DNA of 64,000 nt from NCBI GenBank assembly GCA_019454045.1, contig SKCR01037660.1, forward strand, positions 1 through 64,000. Reading direction: 5' to 3'. Of this stretch, positions 21,782 through 32,497 are shown piece by piece. The notes beneath the pieces are model-generated. The model made no database searches and was not told the origin of the DNA. It saw only the letters and a list, made by a program, of their open reading frames with translations. Position numbers and translations under genes: made by a program. This stretch comes from Zanthoxylum bungeanum (Eukaryota > Streptophyta > Magnoliopsida > Sapindales > Rutaceae). The first letter of the stretch is position 1; each line of letters starts with the position of its first letter.

Positions 21782-23322
21782 TTGTATCTAATACACTTTA
21801 ATTGATTTTCAAAATCAATTAATGATATACAAATTCAAATTGGTAAATGGCATTCTATCTCACCACTTGGAGTTTGTAACATAAGCATCATCATTCCATC
21901 ACCAAATACCATCACCATAAGGTAAAAGGTGACAAGTGATGTGACATGATGTGACTTGTGGGCCCCACTTGAATTAAAATCCGAGTTAACGAATTTCCCG
22001 TTGCGACGTAATAAATCAAATTTAATTAATAATTATGCCTAGCAAAATTACTATTCACGTCGCTAACGAATTAATTCTAAATTAACTCATTCGCCCGAAT
22101 TAAAATCTAATTTTAATTCGTGTCGAAATCCAATTTGGATTAATATATCGAATATATTAATTTATCGATTAATTCCAAATTAATCATTCTCTCTCTTTAA
22201 ATAATATTTTATCCCAGATAAAATATCTCTGTTTATCCCAGATTAATTTTCTCTCTCATATAATTAATCCCAGATAATAAATTGCGAGTCATACGTCATC
22301 GGTGAATCTTCGGGAAGCGACCCATGAGATCCCGGATATGTTGGCAGTAAATCCGGTCGTCGGATTATCCGAACACATACGTACCTAGTACTATTGTTTT
22401 ACCGATTTACAAGACATGGTTGGCTTCTAGCAAAGCAATGTGCCTACCCAATTCTCCAGAAATATTCTTATAGGAATATGTGATCTATATCAGGCGTAGT
22501 ATACGTAGTATTGCGTATTACGATCCAGTATCGGATGTCACGTGCAAGGCCTGGGGCTGGAATTGTGTCTGCCCCGTACGAAGCACATATCGGATCTCTG
22601 GTAACTAGTCTCTACAATCGGATAAATATGACCTAGTCATAATATCCCGATAGTTGCAGCATATAAGAGCACCAGTTCCGTATCCTACGTGATCATCATC
22701 TCCACTATGACTGGAGTGATACTTCCATCTCGACATCACACCCAATACACTACGATTCTCAAAATACCCAGAAGAGGCGTACACATAACATGTTAAAGCC
22801 CTGGATGACCAAAACCAAAGTATATTATTGTCTCAAGTATTAGCGGTGCAAGTCTCAGGTTAAGACCAAATACACACCTACCATGATTCGGACTTCCATA
22901 GACACATAGTCATACTACCAATGGAATTCCGAGGGGTCTATCCAGAGTGAAGCTGTTTACATACCATCGGTAAACACAACCTCCTATTACACTTGCATGA
23001 GTATCCTATACCCAAATATATGAGAACTATGTCGTTATCCCTCAGAACGCGCACACGTGTAATACTAGTCTTTTACGCATTATCGATGTCTAATCTCGAT
23101 AATACTCTGACTAGGGATATTTAATGATTAAACCTTCGTGGATTGATATTGTCTCATATCATCTCAATCTGAAACTAATCATATGGACCTTTCATAATTT
23201 ATACATCTTGGTAATCCAATTACAATTGATAAAAGGGCAATTTCCTTTGTCACATAGTTAATTTGTACAACAACACCATGATCTGTACAAATAGTGATGC
23301 TATGGGTCATAATTCTCCAACA
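21782..23322 (-). repeat. 5' LTR of the old copia element, second piece
   Basis: This continues the LTR interrupted at 11695 and runs to the terminus TGTTGGAGAATTATGACCC (element orientation) at 23322. It aligns with 4869-6254 and extends about 220 bp further, showing what the truncated 3' LTR has lost. Confidence 0.88.
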
Positions 23323-25384
23323 ATGCATAAGTTATAATACTGAATGACTTACAGGTGATTCCTAATAGTTGGAAGTACACACCATCGTCAATAGGAATCT
23401 CCTCGAGTCGAGTAGCATATGATATCCTTTGACTATAAGATAACATTGATTTTATGTGTGATCTTCCATACTTTGATGCCATATATATCAGAGACCATTC
23501 ATGGTCTGACCGCTAGATGTTCGTTGGGTATAGACTGATGCACTCATTAATCAAGTGCGTACCAAAATAGGATCTGTCGGCTCTTATGTGAACCATAAGG
23601 GGCTAGGTATCCACGTGAGTAAGTCACGATTCCTAAGACTTTGGTGCCAAAGACGATCACCTAGGGTGGATTGTTTTTAGCAAAAATGATTTTCGATTAA
23701 GTTGTAAAGAATTAGAAACCATTTCTTATATGAAAAATGTGTCTAGAGGTGGCCGAATTGCATACATATATGCTAGGCGTATATGACGAACATGTCTGGA
23801 CTTCGAGAGTCTCACAATATGAAGTATACTAGTTGAGCACATGGGTAGCCGATAATTTTTTATAATAAAAAATTTTGATATTATAATTATCAACTAAAAT
23901 AATTAAGTGTTATTGCATAACATTAATTATTTACTTTGACCAAATTGGATTAATTTAATTAATCCAAAATCACACAAGGGCTTTGTTGTGATTTCATAAA
24001 TATCTTTACAATTGGAGGATATTTTGGTAATTATAAATATGTAATAATTGGTGTATTTGGCTTGATTTAATTGGATTAAATCAAAGTAATAGTCATTAAA
24101 CTAATCCATTGATTAAAATTTGTCTTAATTTAATTGGATTAAATCAAAGTGGTAGACAAAGGTGATTAGTCACACCTAATTATACATATTTGAACAAATT
24201 GGATTAAGCCCACATAAAAGTCTATTAGGACTTTCATTTTATTAAAAATTGCATAATTATTTCAATAAAATGCAAGCTTGAGCAAGTTTTAATCAAGGCA
24301 GAATAAGCTAAAATAAACATCAAGTAAAAGAAAGAAATATTAGCCTAAGTAAAGTTTTATCGGGAGAAGCTCTGAAAGTCCTCTACAACAACAAGGATAA
24401 GAAGATTGGATCTTTGAATCACGTTTGCTAGCTTTGAAAGTTCTCTACAACAATAAGGAGAAGAAGATTAAATCTTCGTATCAATCTTGCTATCTTTGGA
24501 AGTTCTCTACAATATTTTAACAAGGAGAATAAGATTGGATATTGGAATCAAGCTTGCTAAGTAAATATTATATTCTTGAAATCTATGTTTTCATTAGTGA
24601 TTTGTTATCATTAATGAAACATATAGTGATGTATTACTTTTGGATACTTATTGACATAGTTTGATGTTGAAATTATTCTAATGAATTATGTATAGATGCT
24701 TTGGAAGCATAAACACAATATACTTGTGATTGGGTCAAAATGTTTATGTTGGACATCAACATAAAATTAGAGTTTGGAACTCTAGATAAAAGGTTCGACC
24801 TATGACTATCATTCTAGAATCACTTGACTACCTTTGAGTGACCTAGTTCATGAATCACTTCATTGTGGAAGTCTAATTTGATTTGTGTTTTGATTCATAT
24901 TAATACATATATGTATTTAGAATACATGTATGTTTGTTATTTAGCATGTGTAGAGATATTTTGATGTTAGAATTAGATTTTAGGTGTATTGAAGTGTTTG
25001 GAGAAAATTAGAAGTGTTTTGGATTGGATTCAAGGCAAATTTACTCACTGCCAATATTTTACACATGGTAGCATCTCGATTCAGATCTCAGACGTTGTGA
25101 CACTCAACTTTCAGAGCTTCGGGTGTCACGACACTCTCCCTTGCACATTGCGACGCCAAGCATTCACAGATTGAGCATTAGAACTTATAAGCCTTCGTGT
25201 CACAACATGTCGAGAGCTGCTACCAATGAGCATTGAAACTTTATTTTCTCCATTTCGGAGTTTCCGGACTCTGATTAGGCCCCGGTTTTTTCATTCGGAC
25301 TCGTAATGGAATATAGTATTCCATAAAATAATTTTAAAATATACCAATAGTCAATTACCATAGGGTCCCAAAATCGCCCCAACA
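23323..25384 (+). repeat. 3' part of a copia-type LTR, forward
   Basis: This non-coding stretch ends in CGCCCCAACA, directly followed by a primer-like site, which is the layout of a 5' LTR meeting its leader. Its own start is not visible because the old copia element abuts it on the left. The text resembles the long LTRs of the copia family at 26092 in style but does not align closely with it. The frames inside are short and unrelated to known proteins. Confidence 0.6.
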
Positions 25385-25387
25385 GAA

Positions 25388-25402
25388 TGGTATCAACACA
25401 AG
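25388..25402 (+). promoter_or_regulatory. Probable primer-binding site
   Basis: TGGTATCAACACAAG follows the LTR end after three bases. The first eight bases match the initiator Met tRNA complement; the rest is diverged. Confidence 0.65.
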
Positions 25403-26091
25403 TCTTAACCACACAACACATGTTACATGTTTGATAAGTACTTGAATCTATGGCTCTATAATTTTAATTTAATTATGCATAAGTCATATTGGAAATGCAT
25501 TGCATGTCTTAAATTAAAATATTTATTTTGACCCAAGCATATTTATGACTTGATTATTATAAATTTATCGTGATTAGGTGATTACTTTATTTTAAGTAAT
25601 AGTATTAATAATGTTGGAGCATTATTGGATGGTCCGTCTTGTCAATATGAATATGAATGAGTTCTTATTACTTATGCTCAATACCGTCATTATTGTGAGG
25701 GTATAAGTTGTCGAAACTTAGGTCGCTCTTGTAAAACATTAGATATAGCGTGATGAATTGACATAGTTACCCATTGCTATCATTATTATGAGGGTGTACA
25801 TATGAAGCTTATTAGTGCACATTGACAAGTATACACCTTGAACATATCTTAATCTAATATCGTCATTATTATAATAATAAGAAACGGTTCAGGACCAAAA
25901 TTAAGAGTTACATGAATGTGATTGACCTTGGAGTTCTACCTAATGAGTTTATGAAGGCCAATATCATCATTATTGCGAGGCTGGAGTAAATGTCATGGGA
26001 TCCACTTCCTGCTATGAAATTTTGATTATCAAATTTTTTTTTTCCGTTAAGGGAGATTACAGAATTACGTAAAGTTGTGGGATGGCAATAA
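25403..26091 (+). other. Leader of the partial copia element, with four imperfect repeats
   Basis: There is no coding sequence. The phrase (A/C)T(C)ATTATT(G/A)TGAGGGT occurs near 25685, 25780, 25865 and 25965, spaced roughly 80-100 bases apart. The region is cut at 26091 by the LTR of the next element. Confidence 0.5.
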
Positions 26092-28223
26092 TGTTGGGAT
26101 GTATGCCCTAGAGCTGCATGTAATGTAGATGACTTTATATGTTTTGAAATAAAATGATGCATTATTTATTTATCAAAATGTTTGTTTAATTTTCGCATAT
26201 TATAAATTATCTTGATCATCTAGATTACTTATGTGCATTCAGACTTAGTATATGATTGTCATACATAAGAGGATTTAAGTTTGAAGTTAGTAATCTTAAA
26301 TAGTCCATAGAGAGCAAACAAAGCGGGTGCTTTGTTTATGGTTTATCTATAGCTGCGGTCCTTTCTATATTTGTATAACGACCTTGATCTGGGATCGTCC
26401 ATGTAGAGACATGAGAATAGAGGCACCTTGTACGATGTGATCATATAGGACTAGACACATATGGAAATGACTTTCTTATAATATCTGTTAAGCAAAGAAA
26501 ATCATTTCGATCTACTAAATGGTCATATATGGATTGATCTTAATCCTGAGTGTACTACGAACTCCTGCATGGCAGGCTATGTCCTTTGATTTACAAAGGT
26601 GAGGTTGGTGTAGCAATCCCGACCAATAGCTACGTACTTTGGGGCATGGTCTGTTGTGTAGCTGGGAATATTTTATATAGATATGGAGTTCACTCCTTCC
26701 TGCGAGAAGTAGATGAGTATCTTTCTTAAGGGTTGATTCGGTACTTGAATGGTTTGAGTGCTCAAGTCTTTCTATTAAGAATTGAAAGATTAAAATTCTT
26801 AATGGTTATGAATAAATCGTTCATTAAAGAATCAATGGTACTTAAGGTATAAATAATTAGAGGGGTATAACAAATATTATGAACCGGCTCTAATTACGAG
26901 ATACTCGTGAAAGATCAATTTGTATATAGTGACTATATCGATGGACTGCGACAACGAGAGTGCAACTTCGGGATTATTAAGAGTATTTAATTAAGAGCTT
27001 AATTAATATTTCGAGATTATTGGAGCTCAGAACTGTAGGTCCATTTGGTCCTCTTACTAGCTCGATATACTATAGCAGATTTAGTATAATTGGATAGTCC
27101 GATTATATACTCACAAAGGTGTAAATATTGTTAATATGATTAATAATATTATTTTGTCAAACTTGAAATTTTATATTAAAATATAATATATGATTTTATT
27201 AAATATATGATATTTAAAAAATGTATTAAATTATATAAGATATAATTTAAGGTCAAATTAGGAATTCCAAATTTGTTTGATGTAAGGTTAAATTATGAAT
27301 TCCAATTTTTGGGTTTTGGAAACCCTTGGCATTATTTTGGAAGTTAAACCTTTTAATAAGGTATTAACTTTTTTTTTTGGTAACATATATTGCCTTTATT
27401 GAAAGTTAATACAATTGCTATAAAATTAATGAAAAATATATGCATTGGCCGAATATACACATGGAGAAATAAGAAGGGTTTTGTTTGTTTTGGAAACAAA
27501 TAACCCTAGGTATAAAAAGAAGATTTATTTTTCTTTTTGGGGAAGCCTTTCATTCTAACCCTAGCGTCCATCTTCTTCTTCTCCAAATCCTCTCAAGTTA
27601 TTGAGAAAACAAAAGAAGAACAAAAGATAAATAAAAATAAAATAATAAAAGTTGTTGTGTGACATTCATCTCTGAATAGTTTAAGGATTGATTTTGTGAG
27701 GCTTGCCCATACAAGTTACCGTTGATAATAAAATATAGTTCGGAAGACTTTGTGGTGTCAAACAAATCATCATCTTCATCTCACTCTTGTTGTACTCGGC
27801 AGTGAGGTTTTGTTTTGCTCACTGCCACCCCTATACTTGGTGAAACGGAACTCAGTTTTGTTTCGTTTTAAACCAATTTTTTTGGGGAATATTTTGTGGT
27901 GTTTTGGGACTGTGTTGGGGCTGTTTTCAAGTGAAAAATCAGAACTGAAACACAGCTATAGTCCACACATTTCAGGGGTTGTTTCTGCAGTGCAATGGGC
28001 GCGAATCGAGTCCAAAATAGTCAAGTCTTTGTCCAACTGTTCGGGGCTGTTTGGGGACTGTTCCGAAGCTTTTTCAGGGTTGGAATTTTGTCTAAAACTG
28101 TAGTAAAATTTCAGTGGTGGTGGCAGTAACATTAGGCAATCTAAGGGAAGGGCGGAAAAAACATTTCAAGTCCGATCTTTGTGCCTAAGTCGTTTCCGCT
28201 GCGCAAAGAAAGTGTTTCCTACA
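26092..28223 (+). repeat. 5' LTR of the forward copia element
   Basis: It starts TGTTGGGATGTATGCCCTAG and ends GTTTCCTACA, with a primer site two bases later. The length of 2132 bp is long for copia. The 117-codon frame at 27750-28103 lies entirely within this LTR and has no recognisable domain. Confidence 0.85.
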
Positions 28224-28225
28224 AT

Positions 28226-28240
28226 TGGCATCGAGAGCAA
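28226..28240 (+). promoter_or_regulatory. Primer-binding site
   Basis: TGGCATCGAGAGCAA lies two bases after the LTR end. It is a variant of the initiator Met tRNA complement TGGTATCAGAGC. Confidence 0.8.
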
Positions 28241-29911
28241 GGTTGAAAAGTATTCTAATCCTTCTCTTTTTCATTTAAAGTTACTGTTTTTAATATGTTT
28301 ATATGAGTTATAAATATTGATATGCATATTTAGATGAGTAGCCACAAAATAATATTCATGTGATGAATGGTTATTGTTTTTCATGTGATGAATGGATTTT
28401 GCATTGGTCGTAAATTTTTTCCGGCTCTTATTTTATTGTTGGTTTTGATTTTTGGATGTAAGGCCATAAGGCCAATTTTTTGCAATTGTTGTAATTTTTA
28501 TTTTCCAATGTAAATATTTCAATTGTTGTAATTTGGAACACCGAAGTCGCAAAAGGAACCAACACCACCTTGGAGTGTGATTTGAAGACCAAGGGATGCC
28601 TTGGGTATTTTTGTACTAATTAGATTAGTATAGGAAAAATAAGAGTTCGGTCAATGCAAATTTGTTTTGTTATATGTATGTTTAATTCGAATTATTTGAA
28701 TAACATGTCATATAGCTTAGGGTGCCTACTTTTTGCATTTCACATGCCATAACATGCTTTAGATGCATTGTCATTATAGACATGAAATATGATTTTATGT
28801 GATTTAAAGTGTTTAAACTAGAATATGATATGCATGGAAAAACAATTAATTGGATTAATTGGTTTTAAGGTTTAAAATTTGAATTATAATATATTGGGCT
28901 TAATAAGTGCATAATAAATTCCATTGGTATATAGGATGGAAACCCGGACATAAATTCCATAGCCAAATCTGAATGGACGGTAATGTGGTCTGCACTCGGG
29001 ATACAATTCCACGTACCATTGGATTTTATAACGCACTAAGATTAATTAAATAGTTTAATATAAATCTTGACCATTTTAGGATTCTAAAATTTTAAACCAA
29101 TTAGTGTTCTAGTATTTTAAAAGTTCAAATATAATAGGTTGCTAATACCACTCTAATTAAATTAGTTTAATTGAGTATTACAATTAGTAGAGACTAATGG
29201 AAATTAGTGATACAATTTTTAAGAGTTAAAATTAGTTAGGTCACTAATAGTGAACTAGTGTAAATAAGAGTTATGATTAAGCCACCATAAATTTATTCAC
29301 ACTAGTTAAATTAAAATATTAGATATTTTATAATTAGAAACCTTAATTTTAAAATAGTGAGTGGGAGAGGGATATACGAAAGTATATCCCGCGATCTCTA
29401 TTGTTAGTCCGAAAACGTGAGATTCAAAAGGCACCTCGAGACGGCTTTTCTTTCTTCCCCCTATGGATGGTGTCCATTTTGGGTGAATATCAGGTATGGA
29501 TTCCGAGAGGATAGGGATTCTAGATGTATCTTGTGAACTGACCTACCCTATGGCGGCACTTCACTTGTTAAGTCCAAGGATCCTAAAACGGCAGGTCACA
29601 CTCACAAAGGAATAATTAACTGTTAATGAAATTCCTTGATTGAATCAAACGATAGTTGGTTAATATAGGAATAAGAGTTATTCTTTTATTTATTAATCAA
29701 CTAATATTGTCTCGATCTATCATGCAAGTACTTGACCTACCCTACAGCGGCACTTACTTGTGGGATAATAAATTTCTGTGGCATAGTAATTCTCTTAGGT
29801 TTCTAATTTGTTACTAATGGTCTATGCATCATGTTTAATTTTATGCCAAAATTGTTTGATGATTTTAATATGCGAGAAATGTTAAATGCATGTTTATTTC
29901 ATTTTTCAGCC
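28241..29911 (+). other. Leader of the forward copia element
   Basis: This 1.7-kb non-coding leader runs up to the gag ATG. It contains the 95-bp shared module at 28926-29020 and two copies of a phrase close to ACCTACCCTAYRGCGGCACTT near 29540 and 29735. A pyrimidine-rich TTTTTCAG directly precedes the gag start and could be a splice acceptor, but that is only suggestive. Confidence 0.7.
28926..29020 (+). other. 95-bp shared module, copy 1 (in copia leader)
   Basis: This aligns without a gap with four other copies in the window (47983-48077 and 62251-62345 reversed, 52851-52945 and 59052-59146 forward). By hand count, about 85 of 95 positions match the copy at 47983 and about 83 match the copy at 52851. 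Flanking sequence is unrelated. Invariant cores are GGATGGAAACCCGGACATAA and CTCGGGATACAA. GGTA at the start can pair with TACC near the end, and CCCGG (module 18-22) with TCGGG (71-75). Its function is unknown. Confidence 0.85.
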
Positions 29912-30123
29912 ATGGTTTCTCCGATTATTTCAATACTTTCTAATGACAAATTAACGGGAGAAAACTTTGTTAAGTGGAAAAGTAACATGAATGATATCCT
30001 GGTATGTGAAGACCTAAAGTTTTTCCTGACGGAGGAGTGTCCTCCCGAGCCGGCCAGAAATACTGGCCAAGCTGTGCGCGATACCTACCAGAAATGGGTC
30101 ACAGCTAATGAGAAAGCCCGCTG
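29912..30123 (+). pseudogene. Copia gag N-terminus, interrupted by a solo LTR
   Basis: The ATG at 29912 opens a gag frame beginning MVSPIISILSNDKLTGENF, with the FVKWKSNMNDIL segment typical of plant copia gag. The frame stays open to 30123, where the solo LTR begins, and gag resumes at 31828 after the LTR. The N-terminal domain normally drives particle assembly. The ORF could be extended upstream to 29831 without a stop, but the start at 29912 fits the family length better. Confidence 0.82.
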
Positions 30124-31822
30124 TGTTGGACAATTATGACCCATAGCATCAGCTAAAGGACATGGTGTTCTTGTACAAAATTAACTATATGACAAAGGAA
30201 ATTGCTCTTTTATCATTTGTAATTGGATTACCGCGATATATATAAATGATAAAAGTCCATATGATTAATACCGGATTAATAAGATATGAGACTGTATTAA
30301 TCCATGTAAGGTTTAATCATTAAATATCCCTAGTCGTAGTATTATCGAGACTGGACATCGATAATGCGGAATAGACTAGTATTACACTTGTGCGTGTTAT
30401 GGAAGCGTAACGTCATAGTTCTCATATATTTGGGTATTAGATACTCATGCAAGTGTAACAGGAGGTTCTGTTTACCGATGGTACAGAAACAGCTTCGCTC
30501 GGGATAGACCCCTCGGAATCCCATTGGTAGTATGACTATGTGTCTATGGGAATCCGAATCAGGGTAGGTGTATTTGGTCTTAACCTGAGACTTGCATCAC
30601 TAATACTTGCGAAAATCAGTATACTTTGGTATTGGTCATCCGGGGCTTTAACAGGTTCTGTGTGCGCCTCTTCTGCGTATACTGAGAATCATAGTGTATT
30701 GGGTCTGATGTCAAGATGGAAGTATCACTTCAGTCATATGGAGATGATGATCACGCAGGGATACAGAACTGGTACTCTTAAGTACTGCAGTCATCGGGAT
30801 AATATGACTAGGTCATGATTATCCGATTATAGAGACTAGTTTCCAATGATCCGATATATGCTTCGTACGGGGCAGACACAATTCCAGTCCCAGACTAGCA
30901 TGTGACATCCGATATTGGAACGTACACTACGCCTGACAAAGATCTTGTATTCCGCAGAAGAATATTTCTGGAGAATTGGGTAGGCACGGTGCTTTTCTAG
31001 AAGCCAACCATGTCTTGTAAATCGGTAGGAACATGGTACCGGGTACGCACGTGTTTGGATAGTTCGATGACCGTATTTACTGCCAACATATCCAGGGATC
31101 TCTTGGGTCGCTTCCCGAAGATTCACCGATGAGATTTGACTCGAACAAAATTAATCTGGGATTAATTACGGTAAGAATTAATCTGGGATTAATTATCAGA
31201 GAAAGAATTAATCAAGGATTACTTTCGTCGAGAATTTATCTGGGATTAAATTCGTCGAGAAGAGAGAACGCGATTAATTTGGAATTAATCGGTAAAATAA
31301 ATTTAATAGTTAAATTGGATTTTTCTATTTAATTTATTTATTTGGGATAAAATAATATATCGGATATATTAATTGAAATTAGATTTTAATGCGGAATTAA
31401 AATTGGATTTTAATTCAAGCGAATGAATTAATTTAGAATTAATTCATAAGCGACTTTAGTAATAATATTGCGAGACATTATTATTTAATTAAATTGGATT
31501 TAATTAAGTCACAATGGTAATTCGTTTAATTCGGAATTAAACGAACCCGAGCCCGAGCGAAGTTGCGTGTTGGATTGTCCGACTTAAATTTGGAATTTAA
31601 AGTGGGGCCCACCAACTTACATCAAATGTCTACACAAGTGATGAAAGTTGTTATTAGTTGAGAAAAAGCTTAGATTGCTTTTGACACACTCAAGCTAATT
31701 CCAACACACAAACTAAGTATAAATTAATTGGTCAACTTTGGAAGTGAGCACTAGTTACTATTCACAACAAAGGAACAAAAATCACTATTAGACGATCTTG
31801 GCATGTTCTATGAACACTAACA
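30124..31822 (+). mobile_element. Solo copia LTR with target duplication, inserted in gag
   Basis: This 1699-bp LTR of the main copia family begins TGTTGGACAATTATGACCC and ends ATGAACACTAACA. It is flanked by CGCTG (30119-30123) and CGCTT (31823-31827), which match at four of five bases. Gag sequence of the host element continues across the site, so this is a clean insertion followed by LTR-LTR recombination that removed the interior. The ORFs inside (for example 30540-30818 and 30836-31126) are LTR shadows. Confidence 0.92.
31149..31545 (+). repeat. Hairpin array with 3-nt spacers in the solo LTR
   Basis: The perfect inverted repeats are: AATTAATC-TGG-GATTAATT (31149-31167 and 31176-31194), CGATTAATT-TGG-AATTAATCG (31271-31291), AATATAT-CGG-ATATATT (31354-31370), GAATTAAAAT-TGG-ATTTTAATTC (31394-31416), ATGAATTAATT-TAG-AATTAATTCAT (31423-31447), TTAATTAAAT-TGG-ATTTAATTAA (31485-31507) and TTCGTTTAATT-CGG-AATTAAACGAA (31521-31545). 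Two imperfect ones lie between. Arms are 7-11 bp and the spacer is always three bases. Confidence 0.93.
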
Positions 31823-31827
31823 CGCTT

Positions 31828-32380
31828 CTACTTGCTAGCAGGGATGTCTGAGGTTCTTGCTGCAAAGCATGAACCTAAGGCTTCAGCATCTCAGATGATG
31901 GAGTCAATGCAGGGCTTATTCGGGCAGCCTTTGGAGCGTCAACATCATGAGGCCATGGTATCAGCGATGACTGCTAGGATAAAGGATGTGACATCAGTAT
32001 GAGAGCACGCCTTGAGGATGATGACCTATCTCAACACTGTTGAAACCCATGGAGCTCGTATTAATTAGCGTAGCTAGATGACCATGATTGTGGAAACTCT
32101 TTCGAAGAGTTTTCTGCAGTTTAAAAGAAACTATGTTCTGCTTGTGGATCCTCGTAAGCCCAGTTCTGAGGCAAATGTTATCGTGTCTTCTAAATATGCA
32201 AAGATAAATAAGAATAGCACTGGGAAGGCTAAGGCTAAGCCCATGAAGAATAAAAATAAGAAAGGCTCCAAAGATACCAAGCCCAAGGGAAAGTGTTTCC
32301 ACTACAATAAGAACGGGCATTGGAAAAGGAATTTTCCTAAATATCTTACTGAGCTGAAGGAGAAAAAATGTTACAGGTAA
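31828..32380 (+). pseudogene. Copia gag C-terminus with degenerate zinc knuckle
   Basis: This continues the gag interrupted at 30123. It encodes the MSEVLAAKHEPKA and MMESMQGLFGQP segments typical of copia gag, then carries an in-frame stop near 32000. A second open segment (32078-32380) holds a lysine-rich tail and a damaged zinc knuckle, CFHYNKNGHWKRNF, in which the second and fourth ligand cysteines are replaced (Y and F). Nucleic-acid binding would be lost. Confidence 0.8.
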
Positions 32381-32385
32381 AAATG

Positions 32386-32497
32386 ATTTACTCGTTATCG
32401 AAACTCTATTATTGGAGGATGATAAATCCACATGGATTGTTGATTCTGGAGCCCCTAACCATATTTATTGTTTTTTGCAGCTACTTGACTCATGGAG
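32386..32497 (+). pseudogene. Copia protease remnant
   Basis: A frame with WIVDSGAPNHI shows the aspartic protease motif; the D-S-G codons are at 32442-32450. It follows the gag remnant closely and is cut at 32497 by the gypsy-like LTR fragment. The remainder of the protease is missing from the window. Confidence 0.78.

Larger units (their letters stand above)
4493..23322 (-). mobile_element. Old reverse-strand Ty1/copia element, interrupted and internally deleted
   Basis: Reading on the reverse strand from 23322, the order is: 5' LTR (23322-21782 and, beyond the nested element, 11695-11309), primer site (11306-11292), long leader, degenerate gag, protease, integrase and the N-terminal part of RT (8960-6287), then a 3' LTR (6254-4493). 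The polypurine tract, RNase H, the RT YVDD region and the first part of the 3' LTR are missing at a deletion junction near 6255-6286. The 5' LTR is split by the young element at 11696-21776. The flanks (TATAT left, ATGCA right) do not match, so the target duplication is lost or the ends were rearranged. It belongs to the same family as the young element but is much more diverged. Confidence 0.8.

Noticed and set aside
4493..23322. Matching target duplication for the old copia element
   Set aside because: The flanks TATAT and ATGCA do not match, so no target duplication is claimed.
27750..28103. 117-codon frame starting MWCQTNHHLH
   Set aside because: Lies wholly inside the LTR of the forward copia element; no domain and no partner copy to test conservation.
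28926..29020. Possible self-cleaving ribozyme (hammerhead or twister) in the 95-bp module
   Set aside because: The hammerhead core CTGANGA is absent. The CCCGGACATAAA stretch only loosely recalls twister, and the required helices could not be drawn.
29900..29914. Splice acceptor TTTTTCAG before gag
   Set aside because: The sequence fits an acceptor, but no donor could be chosen in the AT-rich leader and no transcript evidence exists, so it is only mentioned in the leader entry.
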